Positions 47,789 to 60,400 of a stretch of DNA of 64,000 nt are shown here, piece by piece (position 1 is the stretch's first letter; each line of letters begins with the position of its first letter). Location of the stretch: positions 1-64,000 of the forward strand of contig JASAMV010003298.1 in the NCBI GenBank assembly GCA_030248065.1, in the 5' to 3' direction. Source of the stretch: Rhynchonema sp. JSB1_4 (taxonomy: Eukaryota; Nematoda; Chromadorea; Monhysterida; Xyalidae). Under the pieces are notes generated by a model, which was given only the letters and a program-made list of their open reading frames with translations, was not told the origin of the DNA and made no database searches. The translations under genes and the position numbers were made by a program.

Positions 47789-50700
47789 ATGAGCTTGACA
47801 TTGCTCTTGGCGTTTGCAGCGCTGTGCGTGATCCGGACCGATTGCGAAGGTTAGCAGCGAAAACGATTTCATATTGACTATATTGACTAATTATGATGAC
47901 CAGTATGCACTGTTTGAACATGAAACATTGCCGCGCTTAATGACCTTCTGGCTGTCGTACGTAAGAATGTCGTACAATTGAGTTGACTTATGATTGACTG
48001 ACGGTTTATGCGCAAACAATAGCCTACATATGCAGGACTAAATGCCGGAGAAATGATCGTAGTGCACAGGGCGCACTGGTTTGATATTCTCACAGCAGCA
48101 ATTTTGATGATACCTATTTCAGTTGAGTGCCGAGTCAATAAGGACTCAACATGTTATTTGATGGAAGCAGCCGTGCCAAAAAACTGCGTCCTGATGAATG
48201 GCTATTGCGCAACTCAAACTCCATATGCGCCCGTAAACTACGGAGTACACAATGTCAGCAGCGGCGTAATTGTACCCGGACCCGAAATCACCAATGACCC
48301 GAAAGAACTAATGGTAAGTAAACACGAAACAATCGAGACATTCCATGATATAAGTATAACTCTGCTAACACCTTTGGTTTGGACCTCCATTTGGAGGCCT
48401 TTAGGTGAAGCGCGTTTGAAGTTCCACTTGTCGAGCGTGGTCGAAACTAATTTCGACAGTGACTTATTTCCGAGCATTTTCAGCCGGATACCGTGCCTCC
48501 GTTCGATGGCCAAGCTCCCAATCTGTTTTACGTTATGAACATTCCGGGAGGATTCGAAATGGGTACGGCACGTCATTAACCAGATTTCCTTCACAACAAT
48601 AGTTCGATTGTGGGTTACGATTTAGCCTTGTGCGCACGCATTGCGTTAGATCTGTGGATGCAGTTTCGGCCCATAATGCCAGACTGCAATGGCGCCCTGA
48701 TCCCGATCACGCAAAAGCTCAATTCCATTCAACCAATGATCGTCATCATTACCCAGCCGCAATTTGATTCCTTATCATCACGATCCCACAATACCTAGGT
48801 AGCGAATTTCAGGACAGCTACTACGTTTCACGTTCGAAACTCCACCGGCTCAAAACATGCCAACCGCCGGAAAGTTCATTATATACTTCAAACTGACACA
48901 GACGGTGAAAACATGGGACCATCTGGTGTTCTATGTCGCACAGGATATGACGGTTAGCCAGAACGACTGTTGTATAACGAATCTGATATCAGGTTCCTTA
49001 TATTTGTGAATGTGTCCGATCTTTTTCCAAGTGTTTTCTTTCAGACCAACCAAAAATCCTCGGGCTTTTGGTCAAGCTATGGCATTGCGAACACAACCGT
49101 GCAGGACAACAACCTTCCATTTGGTGAGCTAAAGCTGCTGGTCAATAACGCTTCGACCACGTCTGATCTTGAGGGTAGCATAACATATGACATTAAAATG
49201 ACTCTGCAATTGAATGTTGACCGCGTTTGTTTGCAGCCATTTTTTTAGAACATGAAGACAAGGTATCAGAAACCCATATTTAGGGAATGGATTTTCAACT
49301 CGTTGCTTTGTGATGTTTCACGGATCCCACATATTTTCACAGGAGGAGAAAAAATGAAAAAAGTTTGAGGCGGGCCTGTGCAAGACACAAGGTAATCCAA
49401 TCTAAGATACTTTCAGCGTTTTATACACCGACGTTCCTCTGTTAAACGAGATATAAAGCATTGTACGAAACGCCATGTGTGGTAAATGATAAACGAAACA
49501 CTCTAAAAAATCAAGCCTTTTTGAATCACCCTTTTTCTCTAGCATAATTTTAGGCATCTGTGGTGAATGAAATAAGTTTTCAATTGCAAATAAAAATCCT
49601 CTAATTATCTAGTTTTTTGTTTGTGCTCCCCAGTTTTCAAAACCCTACACAGCTCACACAATGTTTACCGCAACATGCGCAAGGCAGCCATTCCACAGCG
49701 CACACACACAACAAAGCTTGCCAGCTGAAACATTGCTGTGTTGTCGCTGTGCCGGCTGTGTGTTGTCGTTGTGTGTGCACTGTGGAATGGCTGCATTGCG
49801 CATGTTGTGGTAAACATTGTGTGAGATGTGTAGGGTTTTCAAAACTGGGAAGCACAAACAAATAACTTGGTAATTAAAAAGGGTGCTTCAAAAAGGCTTG
49901 ATTTTTTGGAGTGTTTCGTTTATCATTTGTCACACCTGGCGTTTTGTACAATGCTTTATATCACGTTTAAAGGTGCTGGTTAACAACCCTTCGACCGCGC
50001 TTGATCTTGGGGGTAGTATATTTTAACAAAGTGTGGACATCGTGTTACTCGACCCTAATCTGGCGAACCGATTGGTTGCTTCCTGGTGTTTCACGGCCAC
50101 GTTGAAGTTTGCCCCTGGTGAAAAAGACCGAAAGAATTTGAAGTGCTGCTGTGACACGAATAGGCTGTTTCAAAGTTTGATACTGGAGTGACATTGTGGC
50201 GAAAACCGCAATGCACAATAGCTATTGAAACGTCCGCATTGTTCAATAAAATAATAAAAGGTTTCAGAAACCTGGCCATTTTTTGTTAGGATTTTCTACT
50301 CGTATAATTTTAAGCATCTTTGGTGAATGAAATAAGTTGTCAATTACAAATAAAAATCCTCTAATTATCATGTTTTTTGTTTGTGCTCCCCAGTTTTCAA
50401 AACCCTACACAGCTCACACAATGTTTACCACAACATGCGCAAGGCAGCCATTCCACAGCGCACACACACAACAAAGCTTGCCAGCTGAAACATTGCTGTG
50501 TTGTCGCTGTGCCGACTGTGTGTTGTCGTTGTGCGTTTTACCTTTTACTTTTTTATTCAACAATGCGGACGTTTCAATAGCTATTGTGCATTGCGGTTTT
50601 CGGCACACTGTTGGAGGTTGCTGTCACTCTAGTATCAAACTTTGAAACAGCCTATTCGTGTCACAGCAGCGTTTCAAATTTTTTCGGTTTTTTTCACCAG

Positions 50701-52532
50701 GGGCAAATTTCAACCTGGCCGTGAAACATCAGGAAGCAACCAATCGGCTCGCCAGATTAGGGTCGAGTAACACGATGTCCAAACTTTGTTAATATATACT
50801 ACCTCCCCAAGATCAAGCGCGGTCGATGGGTTGTTAACCAGCACCTTTAACAGAGAAACGTCTGTGTATAAAACGCTGAAAATATCTTAGATTGGATTAC
50901 ATTGTGTCTTGCACAGGCCCGCCTCAAACTTTTTTCATTTTTTCTCCTCCCGTGAAAATATGTGGGCTCCGTGAAACATCACAAAGCAACAAGTTGAAAA
51001 TCCATTTCTTAAATCTGGGTTTCTGGTGGCTTGTCTTCCTTTTCTGAAAAAATGGCTGCAAACAAACGCGGTCAACATTCAATTGTAGAGGCACTTTAAT
51101 ACACACAGCAGCTTCAGCTGTATGTTGTTGACCGACGCATGAGTGAACACTTTTGTGTGCCCATTTTGGCGCCGCGCTTTCACTTTCGGGAATCAGATGC
51201 CGATCAACATCTCAAATTATCTCACACGCTTTTGCAGACTTTGGCTTCGGCAATGCGACCGCCAGCGACAGCAACGGTCTCACGTTCACAATGACATTGA
51301 TCAACTACGCTCCAGTGTGGGGTGGTCAATTCGACGTTAGGATTGCTGTTGTTGTTCTTTTGGAACTTCTAGATTCCCCACATCGGACAATAAACCAGGC
51401 TACAAACACTGTTACTGCATTCGCAAGTTTACACGAATACAGAGATGCAGTGCGTCAAACGTTGTTATATTCCACACAAGTTGCAATAATAGGTTCACGC
51501 TGAAACGCCGCTTTTTCGCTTGGGGCCAGTTCCTTACTCAGCGCGTGATGCATATACAGTATGTATGTATGTAGATCGATGTGTCGACTTTAGACATGTT
51601 CGAAGCCAATTTAAACATTACAGGTGTGAGAAATCGGCTTTTAAAATGCAAAATATATCGAGTACTCGAAGAGTTCATTGTGTGACGTGAAAAATGATGC
51701 TCATGTTTCTCTTTAAGTTCTACGTCAACGACTTCCAAGTGGGTGCCGCAAAGCACACGTTGCAGACTTACGTGAACCCAAATGGATTCGGACGGGTGAG
51801 TGAATTGGCACAACACAACGTCAACATTTGAATATGACCAATCAAATCCATAGCCATAGGCACTGAAACAGCCAAAATACACACCAAGGAGGTTCAACTT
51901 ATGGGGTTATCTTGATACTCAAGCATATTTTTCGATTACAGATAAAACGTACAGATAGATCCCAGTCAACTAAAATAATGAAAATATGTCCCGTGAAACA
52001 GGTGCGAATGGCAATATGTTCAAAATGAAAGATATTCTGTTTTTTTGGAGGAGAGTTTCGAATAAAGCTCGAATAACACTCGATATTACCAGAAAAAACT
52101 TTAATACTTTTTTTGGTTCAGTGATGTAGGGGTCGGGTTGTGTGGGGTATTACCCCCGGCTAGGTGGCTACCAAATCCCACACCCCGAACTGCCTGCTAG
52201 CTCGAGCTACCCAAAAAATTCCCATAACATGTTTTTCACGGGTACTTTTGGCAATTTTTTTCCAATACCTAAAAACTCAAACCTTGCTAGGTACCTAGCA
52301 CGAGGTGGCCTGACCCCACCCCGCCCCCCGGCTGGCTGGCTCGAGCTACCTGACAAATTATCTACGTACAACACTAATTTGGTCTGTAATGAAACAAATT
52401 TTCCCTTATCAGGTTGAACTGGCCTTCTACGCGTGCGAGGGATGTCCGGCTGGAACGACTGCAAAGCTGCACCAGATACACATAACCGACGATTTGACCG
52501 GCTTCGTCAAACACCCAAATCCGAACTCGTAG
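47789..52532 (+). CDS. GL3: secreted galectin-like protein, eight exons, 281 aa
   Basis: Exons 47789-47849, 48123-48313, 48484-48562, 48813-48952, 49045-49123, 51238-51335, 51718-51795 and 52413-52532, with the same phases as GL1. The signal peptide is MSLTLLLAFAALCVIRTDC. The cysteine segment is C-x7-C-x10-C-x6-C. Exon 4 keeps RFTFETPPAQNMP and exon 7 keeps FYVNG followed by KHTL. Exon 6 is four codons longer (NYAPVWGGQFD) and exon 2 three codons longer than in GL1. The C terminus has CEGCPAGTTAKLHQIHITDD. Intron 5 is 2.1 kb because it carries nested TTAA elements. Much less similar to GL1 and GL2 than they are to each other. Confidence 0.85.
48614..48700 (+). repeat. GGGTCGAAACTGC-type repeat arm in GL3 intron 3
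   Basis: ACGATTTAGCCTTGTGCGCA and GGATGCAGTTTCGGCCCATA match the left arm of the palindrome at 53645. It lies between exons 3 and 4 of GL3. Confidence 0.75.
49193..51099. mobile_element. TTAA foldback element, family A, copy 2, in GL3 intron 5
   Basis: Left end TTAAAATGACTCTGCAATTG and right end CAATTGTAGAGGCACTTTAA match the element at 3597-4688. The right arm is interrupted at the TTAA at 49967 by an 884-bp second element. Removing 49967-50846 restores the continuous order of copy 1 (cgTTTAAcagagaaacg, compare 4433-4446). Confidence 0.9.
49967..50850. mobile_element. Nested TTAA foldback element, family C
   Basis: TTAAAGGTGCTGGTTAACAA at the left and TTGTTAACCAGCACCTTTAA at the right. Arms of about 280 bp are near-inverse (for example GGCTGTTTCAAAGTTTGATA and its complement). 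The middle (about 50300-50535) repeats the hairpin core of family A, including CACAGCTCACACAATGTTTA. The arm ends resemble the host intron at 49133-49188. Confidence 0.85.
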
Positions 52533-53247
52533 GCGATGTTGAGGGATACGCCAATGTTAAAAATGAAATGTGCTCATGTAACTTTGGAAATAACTTGTTT
52601 CCGCGCACATCAAATAAGTACTGTGTATACTGAGTTCTTAGCAATTTACGATATGAATACATCGGTTCACTGCGAACCTATACACGTTTGTGCAATGGCA
52701 AAATTGGTCTGTGCCCACCTGACACGATAGAATTGGTTTGGCTTTCCACAGTGCGCTGAAACAAGTCGAAAGTTAGCATCATGCAAACCGGCTTTTGATT
52801 ATGATATGAAACGATCGAAAAAGAGTTTAGGGCGGATATTATTTTGGTTTAAAGCGATTAATTATTTATGATCGACTGCGAATGACTTTTCTGGGTGATA
52901 TGTACTGAAGAAGGGGAAATTGTTACTGTTGACCATCTGACGAAAGCAAATTGAAGTTCCGGGAAATCAAAGATTCGCACTCACAAGCCCTTACACTGAA
53001 AAGTTTTACATTGTTCGGCAACTTTCAGGCCCGGAAGGTCAGCCCCGGTCTTTTCAGGCCCAGTTTTTCAGGCCCGACCGATTCATGCCCAGCATATTTT
53101 GACCCATTTGTAGGCTTAGGCTTAGGCTCCAGCCAGGCCTGAACCTGTGCCCCGGGACTGAACCGTCGCACAATTGTTTTACATACATAGATACAAGTGG
53201 CAGTTGTGTTGATTGAATAAGGAAAGGAACTTTGCTTACAATATGTG
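52533..53247. other. GL3 downstream spacer
   Basis: Contains repeat copy 4 of the TTCAGGCCCGG family (53025-53170). No exon was recognised on the plus strand. Confidence 0.4.
53025..53170 (+). repeat. Dispersed TTCAGGCCCGG repeat, copy 4
   Basis: CTTTCAGGCCCGGAAGGTCA, GGCTTAGGCTTAGGCTCCAG and CCTGTGCCCCGGGACTGAAC occur in the family order. Confidence 0.8.
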
Positions 53248-53410
53248 GGTACAAAGCATCGAAATCTTGAAGAATCAGCAGTGTGTAGTGCGAGGTGGTC
53301 CAATCTGAAGGGTTTGTATATTGCTCCGTGTCAGTGAGAAATTCTGCGCAGTGGAAGTCAGTGTTGAAAACTGAGCCTTGATTGAAGGCATACTTTTCTG
53401 AGTCCATCAT
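53240..53410 (-). CDS. Possible first exon of an unrecognised gene
   Basis: On the minus strand an open stretch begins ATGATG at 53410 and encodes MMDSEKYAFNQGSVFNTDFH, then a Thr/Asp-rich stretch ending LQDFDALYPHI, followed directly by the donor-like gtaagc near 53240. Composition looks protein-coding and the donor is good. No downstream partner exon was found on this strand, and unspliced reading runs into the GCCCGG repeat and stops at 53054. No family was recognised. Confidence 0.4.
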
Positions 53411-53644
53411 ATTTTTGCCATTTCATCGATTCAAGTGACGTAACACAGTGTTCCTCAATGTTGCATCCCACTATAAATTTAGTTCTCTATATTGGGTTAT
53501 AGTGTGGTGAGAGCAATAATTATCATTCCAGTCACATCAGCAAAAGTCAGAAACCGACAGAAGAATGCAAATTCAACTGTGGTCAACTCTGCACTGGCTG
53601 CTGTCTTGTGGACGTGCTTTGCACAAAAGATGATAGATCAATAA

Positions 53645-53821
53645 CGATACGATTTAGCCTTGTGGGCACGCATTGCGTTAGATCCGTGGATGCAGTTTCG
53701 GCCCATAATGCCAGACTTTTGTCATTGACAAGGCCCAGGGCGCCATTGCAGTCTGGCATTATGGGCCGAAACTGCATCCACAGATCTAACGCAATACGTG
53801 CCCACAAGGCTAAATCGTATG
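53645..53821. mobile_element. GGGTCGAAACTGC-type palindrome, full copy
   Basis: TACGATTTAGCCTTGTGGGC to TAATGCCAGACTTTTGTC is mirrored by GCAGTCTGGCATTATGGGCC to GCCCACAAGGCTAAATCGTA, with arms of about 80 bp and a short centre. Solo arms occur near 31605, 38330 and 48614, all beside or inside GL genes. Confidence 0.85.
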
Positions 53822-54952
53822 GTCAACTCTAGTCGTCAGCTGAGAGCTGGAGAAATTAGGGCGGTGCAAGCCAGTTTTGGCACGGTCATACCCAAAAGTT
53901 CACCATCATGGTGCTTGCTTTGCCGTGCGATGTGTTGCATACCGTCATTATTCACTCGCACTATTGCAATGCACTGCCGTGTGTTTGTGTTTGCATCATG
54001 TACCCTGATCTGGCAAGACGCACGCATGTGTCATTGTTGCTCTGTTGCGCTCTCCAGCTCACAGTGTTTGTACAGTGCATGCGCAGAACAAACGTGGGCA
54101 CGCTGCACTATTGATCGTGCACCTCTCTACCAACACCATTCTGTTTCACCCACCCTCCTAAATAATAAAAGCAACGTTTATACGACCGCTCAGCACAGCT
54201 CCTGTCCCACAGGAGTGCGCGCTGTAAAGCAAGAGCACAACAAGCGAAACAACATCACACCAGGAGACGTGCGTTGTAGACATGCACTGGGGTTGAGATG
54301 GGTCCGCTTCCAGCTGACACCGCTCTTAAGCATAGCGCCCCCAGTGCAAGTCCAGCGTCGTCTCATGCGCATCTTTTTGGATTTTTTTCAAAAAATTCAC
54401 CGTTATTTTTTTTCGCACAGCATACACAATTTTCAGACGATTTGGCTCATTAAAACATTTTGGGTCTGAAAAATTAGTTGGCAAATTTTCAGTACCATTA
54501 CACTTGTTAAATCGTGTTCCAAACAATTATGCGCGCCATCTTTCATAAAGGCATCGCGTAAAATTTAAGAACATAACTGCAAATTGTTGATGTTGGTGTT
54601 CGGGCCGGTCTTCTTGAACCAAAGGGGGTGGGGCCATAGCCCCTGTGTCTCCCCCCCGGATCCGCCCTTGCTATGTGTCGATTAAAAATAACATGAATTG
54701 CACTGCGTGTTCCTTTGGTGGCCCGTTTCGACGTTCTGTTCTGACCCAGACGAGCGGTGCGTCAGTAACTCGTCAGTGCAAATGTGCCAGATGGCCTCGT
54801 GTGATCGCACAAGAACATCCACGAGCTGACGGTTTTATACTCGCGTGAAACATCACAGCTTATCACAAGATCGTCAGCAGAGGCCTTAGGCAGCCTTCAT
54901 GACCAATGAACGCGCAATGAATCACGGATCGAGGGAATGTTCACTCAAAACA
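53822..54952. other. No supported gene
   Basis: A long open frame (53798-54469) starts inside the palindrome arm, is cysteine- and histidine-rich and matches nothing recognised. No splice pattern supports it. Confidence 0.4.
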
Positions 54953-56603
54953 TTAAAGGGATCGGGACACAACCGAAGGAAGGGCAGCAGAGCGCAGTGT
55001 TATACATCGTTGGAAAGCACTTTGACAGCATGTGTCACGCACCAATGTTAAGCTCCTTAATGATTCGCTATCTCTTGGTAGAGCGACTTTTCGTTCCAGA
55101 AAAAAGTGAATTTTTTCACAACTTGAAACAACCGGTGCAGAAACCCCAAATAAGTTGAAAGTCAAGTAACACGTGGATAGGATTACAACAGCTTCTGGAT
55201 AACTTATCATGAGAACTTCAGTTGCTCAAAGCATTGCTTCACTCGGTGAGGGTGCGAAACGTACCAAAAATCGGCCATATTTTTCGAAAACACAAGTTTG
55301 CCTCTAAATTTTGAGGCCGCGCTTTGCGTTGCAGAAATGAAAATGTAATAGAAAAAAGAGCATTTTCTAAAGTACCATAAAATAAGGGCTTTAAATTTGG
55401 AAACACTTAAATAGCGGCGTGACAGGCCGAAAAGTACGTGAAAATTGCTCCTAAACTGCATAGTTGCATTCATTGACGGAAATTTGATGTAAATGAGCCA
55501 CGTATTGCATTGCATTGGAAACGAGAAAGTCAGATAAACGCACAGTCCAACAATCTAGACGAGTTTCAAAACTTCAAACTCCATGGTCCGGCTGGTGCAG
55601 CCATGCCAGCCTGAATAAGATATTTGGCTATAAGTCGTTACTGTTAAAGATTGCACATTTGATAGCATCAAACGATGTAGCTTCAAAGTAGCTATCGAAC
55701 GATATATAACATGCCCGTACTATCTCTTACTATGGACAAGAAACGGTCAAAATTCCGAAATCGCACACGGTGACGTGACGGTTCATTCCAGAATCGTCAA
55801 AAAAGCAATTTTTTAACCTCTGCCCTTAAGCGTAAGAATTTATTGGGGCTTGTTATATATCACTCGAAAGCTACTCCCGAGATACATTGTTTGGTGCTGT
55901 CACATTTACAATAGCTGTTAACAATAAGCATTTATAGCTGAATACCGTATTCAGGTTAGTATGGCTGCCCCGAGAGATCTGTAGACCTTGGGGTCTTTGG
56001 ACCTTGATAGGTTGTTAAACCAGACGTTTCTCTCATTTTTTTGTTTCGAATCCGATACAATCTGTGGCGTTTATGTGTCACAATTCTGGCGATGAATGTA
56101 ACCACCTAATTTAGCGGCAATTTAATGGATTTTTAGGCCTGTCACGGAGCTAGCCGTGAGTTAAAAAAACTAAAAACCTTATTTTCTGATACTTTCGACG
56201 ATGCGCTATTTCTCCATTGCATTCTTATTTCCGCAGCGCTAAGCTGGCCTCAAAATTTAGGGACAAACTTGTGTTCTCGAAAAATATGACCGATCTTTGG
56301 AACGTTTCGCAGTCTCACCGTGTGAAGCAATGCTTTGAGCGACTGAAGTTGTGATGGTAAGCTATTCAGAGGCTGTTGTAATCCTATCCACGTGTTAGTT
56401 GACCTTCAACTCATTTGGGGTTTCTGCACCGGTCGTTCCAATTTGTGAAAAAATTTATTTTTTTCTGGAACGAAAAGTCGCTCTACCAGGAGGTAGCGAA
56501 TCTCCAAGGAGCTTAAAATTTGTGCGTGACATGGGCTGTCGGAATGCTTTCCAACGGTATGTAACAATACGTCCTTCCTTCGGTTATGTCCCGAGCCCTT
56601 TAA
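54953..56603. mobile_element. TTAA foldback element, family B, copy 2
   Basis: TTAAAGGGATCGGGACACAA and TTATGTCCCGAGCCCTTTAA are inverted ends, with arms continuing through GAGCGACTTTTCGTTCCAGA. It is flanked by TTAA on both sides and closely related to 39601-41263. It lies between GL3 and GL4, outside any gene. Confidence 0.9.
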
Positions 56604-57465
56604 TGATCAGTAAATGCGCGAGCAAACCATCCTTTCTTGCTGGATCCGTCCTTGGATCCGCTCTGTGCATCCATTGTGAACACGCCGTCAAAACGTCGCT
56701 GGACAACAAAATTATATCTTGTGCCCAGCTAATGTACCTAGTTTCAGAGTTCCTGATTATTTGACGCCCACACCGCGTTTGTATCAACCTTGAATCTCCG
56801 TTTGTTTGTTTCCCATGCTTTCGGTTGCTTTTGATTCTTTTTTGGTGCAAAAAAGTAGACAAGCTCTGCTGAGAAACAGTTATGTAGTTCTTTGCTGTTC
56901 CGACTGCGTTTTGAACGTCAGATTACTATCGCTTTTTGGTTGCTCTCACGGCGGCAGCGTGTGGGTGGGGGCGCGCGAATCTTTCTTGCCACGCACAAAT
57001 ACCAGCATTCGTATTTCTGGGTCATGTGACCTTGAAGCAAAACAAACTTCAAACACAAACGTGTCGTAAAATGCTGCAATACACGCATCCTTCAAAGTAC
57101 TAAAAATGACCAATATTGAGAGTGTCGAAAATTCACGGTTGACGTTGTTCAGGTGATAAATCCGAAAATGACGCTGACATAGCTGCGTACAAAAATCAGC
57201 TCACCATCGTCGATTAACATACATGCATATATCCAGTTTTGATCATAATATTCTGACACATGGATTTCCATTGCGTGAGCGTACCAAATAAATTTGTAGT
57301 GACGTGTTAGTGAATTGCACTGGATAAAAGCAAACTGATTGAACATATAGATTTTCTTGTAGCCATCAAATTTTACTGATTATATTCGATTGGAACGAAC
57401 GACATTAAATTTTATTTCCCTCTGGGCCCCTGCTTTTCAAAGTGAAATATTGACGCACCTGCACA
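56604..57465. other. Spacer upstream of GL4
   Basis: No gene was recognised. The last 60 bp before the GL4 ATG (TTTTCAAAGTGAAATATTGA) resemble nothing shared with the other GL promoters that could be seen by eye. Confidence 0.4.
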
Positions 57466-60400
57466 ATGTTGATGCTAATGGTCGTGTTGCTGGCATTCGG
57501 TGCGATTGGAACAAATGCTGAAGGTAAGTGGTTAAACGATGACCGTGTCATGCTTCTTTTAGCTGCGGCAGTCTTTGGGAGGGCTTCTTTCGGAGGGAGA
57601 CCTTGAAAGAAAATGAGGCAAGCGATTGATACAATTGATTTCCGAAAACTGTCCAATTATTCTCCCTTCTGATCAAAACACAATCAAAATTATGCATGTA
57701 GCGAGGGTCGTTAAGTACCTGGATACAGTGGTTTTTAAAAAAAAAATTTTTATTAAAAAAAAATTTTTTTTTGAAAAGAATTCGTTCCAAAAGTTAAAAA
57801 AAATTTTTTTTTATTATTTCAAAATTCGAAAATTTCTCGATTTTTTTGCTCTAAAAGTGCTATTTTTTGCATAAAAATTGCTAATGTTGACATCACCTAA
57901 CCCTACCATGGGTGTATTGGGTGCCATAATCGTTGTTTTGTGGCATCTAGACATAGTGCACACACTCACATGGCCTCTCATATGATTACACATGTACATG
58001 TGACTGGGTGGGCATGCATTTATCCATGCAACAGACCCGAAAGCAGTGATTCGGTGTGATATTCACTCTATATTTACACTGTTTGTCACATATTTGCATT
58101 GGTCGTGTACCAAGAGGCAATAGTTTCACCCAAATTTACCGTCTTTTGTGTCACAAAGCCACACCAAGGCACCCACACCACGTGGAGGAAGTGTACGGGT
58201 GTGTACCTGACTACTGTTGGTACTCATTGACCATTGTTTAGTATTGTCTTCGTGTCGTGAGTGCCTTATATGCACTTACCACACGTTATGGAAGAAAAAT
58301 GCCACTATTTTTTGGTTTAGCGCTCATTTTTTTTCGTTTCTGGCAGTTTTTGGCTGGAATAAAAAAAAATTTTTTTGATTAAAAAAAAATTTTTTTTTTA
58401 AATGGGGTTTGAATAAAAATTTTTTTTATTAACCACTGCCCGGATACCTCTGAATTCAAGTCAAACCTGCTAATATCAGACTTTATACTGCTCTTGACGG
58501 CAACCCAAATTGTAGTCTTCCGGTAGAGAATTTGCATCTGTTTTTCAGTTGAGTGCAAAGTGTCGAATTCGTACTGTACGTTGTTCGTGGACAAGCTGCC
58601 GGTCGACTGTTACTTAGTGAATGGACAATGCGCCTCGATCAAACAATATCAGGACTTCCCCGTCACCACCTACCACAACGCAACCATTTTGACAGTCGCC
58701 GAACCCGGTAGTCCGCAAGAATTAATTGTAAGTGTATGTGGTCAAATTCTCGAATTGCAACACAAAAATAATGGGAGCTTTTTATGGGTCAGGGTCCTTT
58801 TCAAGATCAGGGTCCATACAGTATACGAATACGACTTGGTTTTGACCAGGGGTTCGGAACAAAAGAAGATGAATTCTTGTCCAAAACTGTGCTCTTGCAC
58901 TGAACTTGCAAGGCGACCCATAAAAAACTTCCAATCTCTTTGTGGCAATTCGTGAATTTGACTGCATGCGTGTGTTGATCCAATTTTGGGCAAAAACCGC
59001 AGTATCTGTATCCCCTAGGAGCGCTCACAGTTAAAGTTTGACATGTTTATCTCACCTAACCACTCAGTGATGGCGGAACCATGTCTGAATATGTAATTAA
59101 ATCGGGATAAGATGCGATCTTGGCCTGCTTGTTAAGAAACCGGTGTCGCCTTCCGATAAGTTTAGCCAAAAATATGTGCACAAAGTGTGTTGCAATCAAC
59201 AGTAGTGGTGCTTGTGGCAAACCAAAATGCGCCAATGATCAACGTGTTATGCGTGCCACATCACATGCACCCTAACCTTTGATCACAAGCACACTTCGTG
59301 CAAATTCTGACAGAGTAATTGACAAACAGATTTTCAAATGGCATGTTTTCGTACTTGTTGTCCTTTTCAGGCTGACACGGTCGCTCCGTTTGACGGCATA
59401 CAAGCGAATCTGTTTTACGTCCGTAACATCGTCAATGGATTCCCAACGGGTGTGGTGCATGATTAGACATTTCGGACCTTCTCAATTGCAGATTCTTTGA
59501 AAAGTCATTTGAAAAGACATTTGGAAAAAACACATCGAATAAACAAGAGCGTCGCATGAAGCACTCCAGCACCCAGCTACAGTACCAGCTGCAATTCTAG
59601 GCGATCCTGAGGTGTCGCCGCCCAGCCTGCACCCGCCTCCGCCGGGCCTGCAGGCTCCGCTGGTTTCTTTTCTTAACTGTGCAGGCCAGCCGGCGGGCTA
59701 AGGGTGGAATTTCCGAAACGGTGTAAAGGTCAATTGGGCGTAAAGGTCGGTGTAAAGTTCGATCGAAAGCTCGGTGTAAACGTGAAACATTGCCTGGTAT
59801 TAACGTGGAATGTTTCAAGTTTACACCGAGGTGTATCACACTGAGCTGTCGACCGAGCTTTCCACCGACCTTTACACCCAACTGACCTTTACACCGTTTC
59901 GAAAATATCACCCTAAGCCTGCGCCGCCTCAGGATCGCCTAGAATTGCAGCTGGTACTGCACCTATGTATAATGAGCGATATCAAACTTGTTGATCGTAT
60001 AGCTGCCTTGCCTGCCTACCCTGCCTTGATCATTGTGCGATCTTTACAAACAGAGAATTTTAAGAAATTTAGAGATGCCATAGTTATTTCCGCCAGCTTA
60101 GAAGTTGTTGACACACCTACATAGCATGAACAACCTTTATGCTGGCCGGAATTAGCGGCTCCATGCCAAAATCGTTCTTGACCGAGATCGGAAACGATCC
60201 CCCGACCACCAGGTTTGACATCGCTCGTGTCCAAAAAAGGATCTACATTAAGTATTTTATTGCAAAATATGGCTTATTGGCTGCACAGGGCATCGCCTGC
60301 GCATAACGATCGAGACTCCTCCACCCCAAAACATGCCCAGTAACACGGCCGACAACAAGTTCCAATTCATGATCAAAGTGGCGCAAAAGATCAAAACCTG

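Noticed and set aside
53798..54469. A 223-codon open frame on the plus strand.
   Set aside because: It begins in a palindrome arm, has no recognisable motif and no supporting splice or paralogue.
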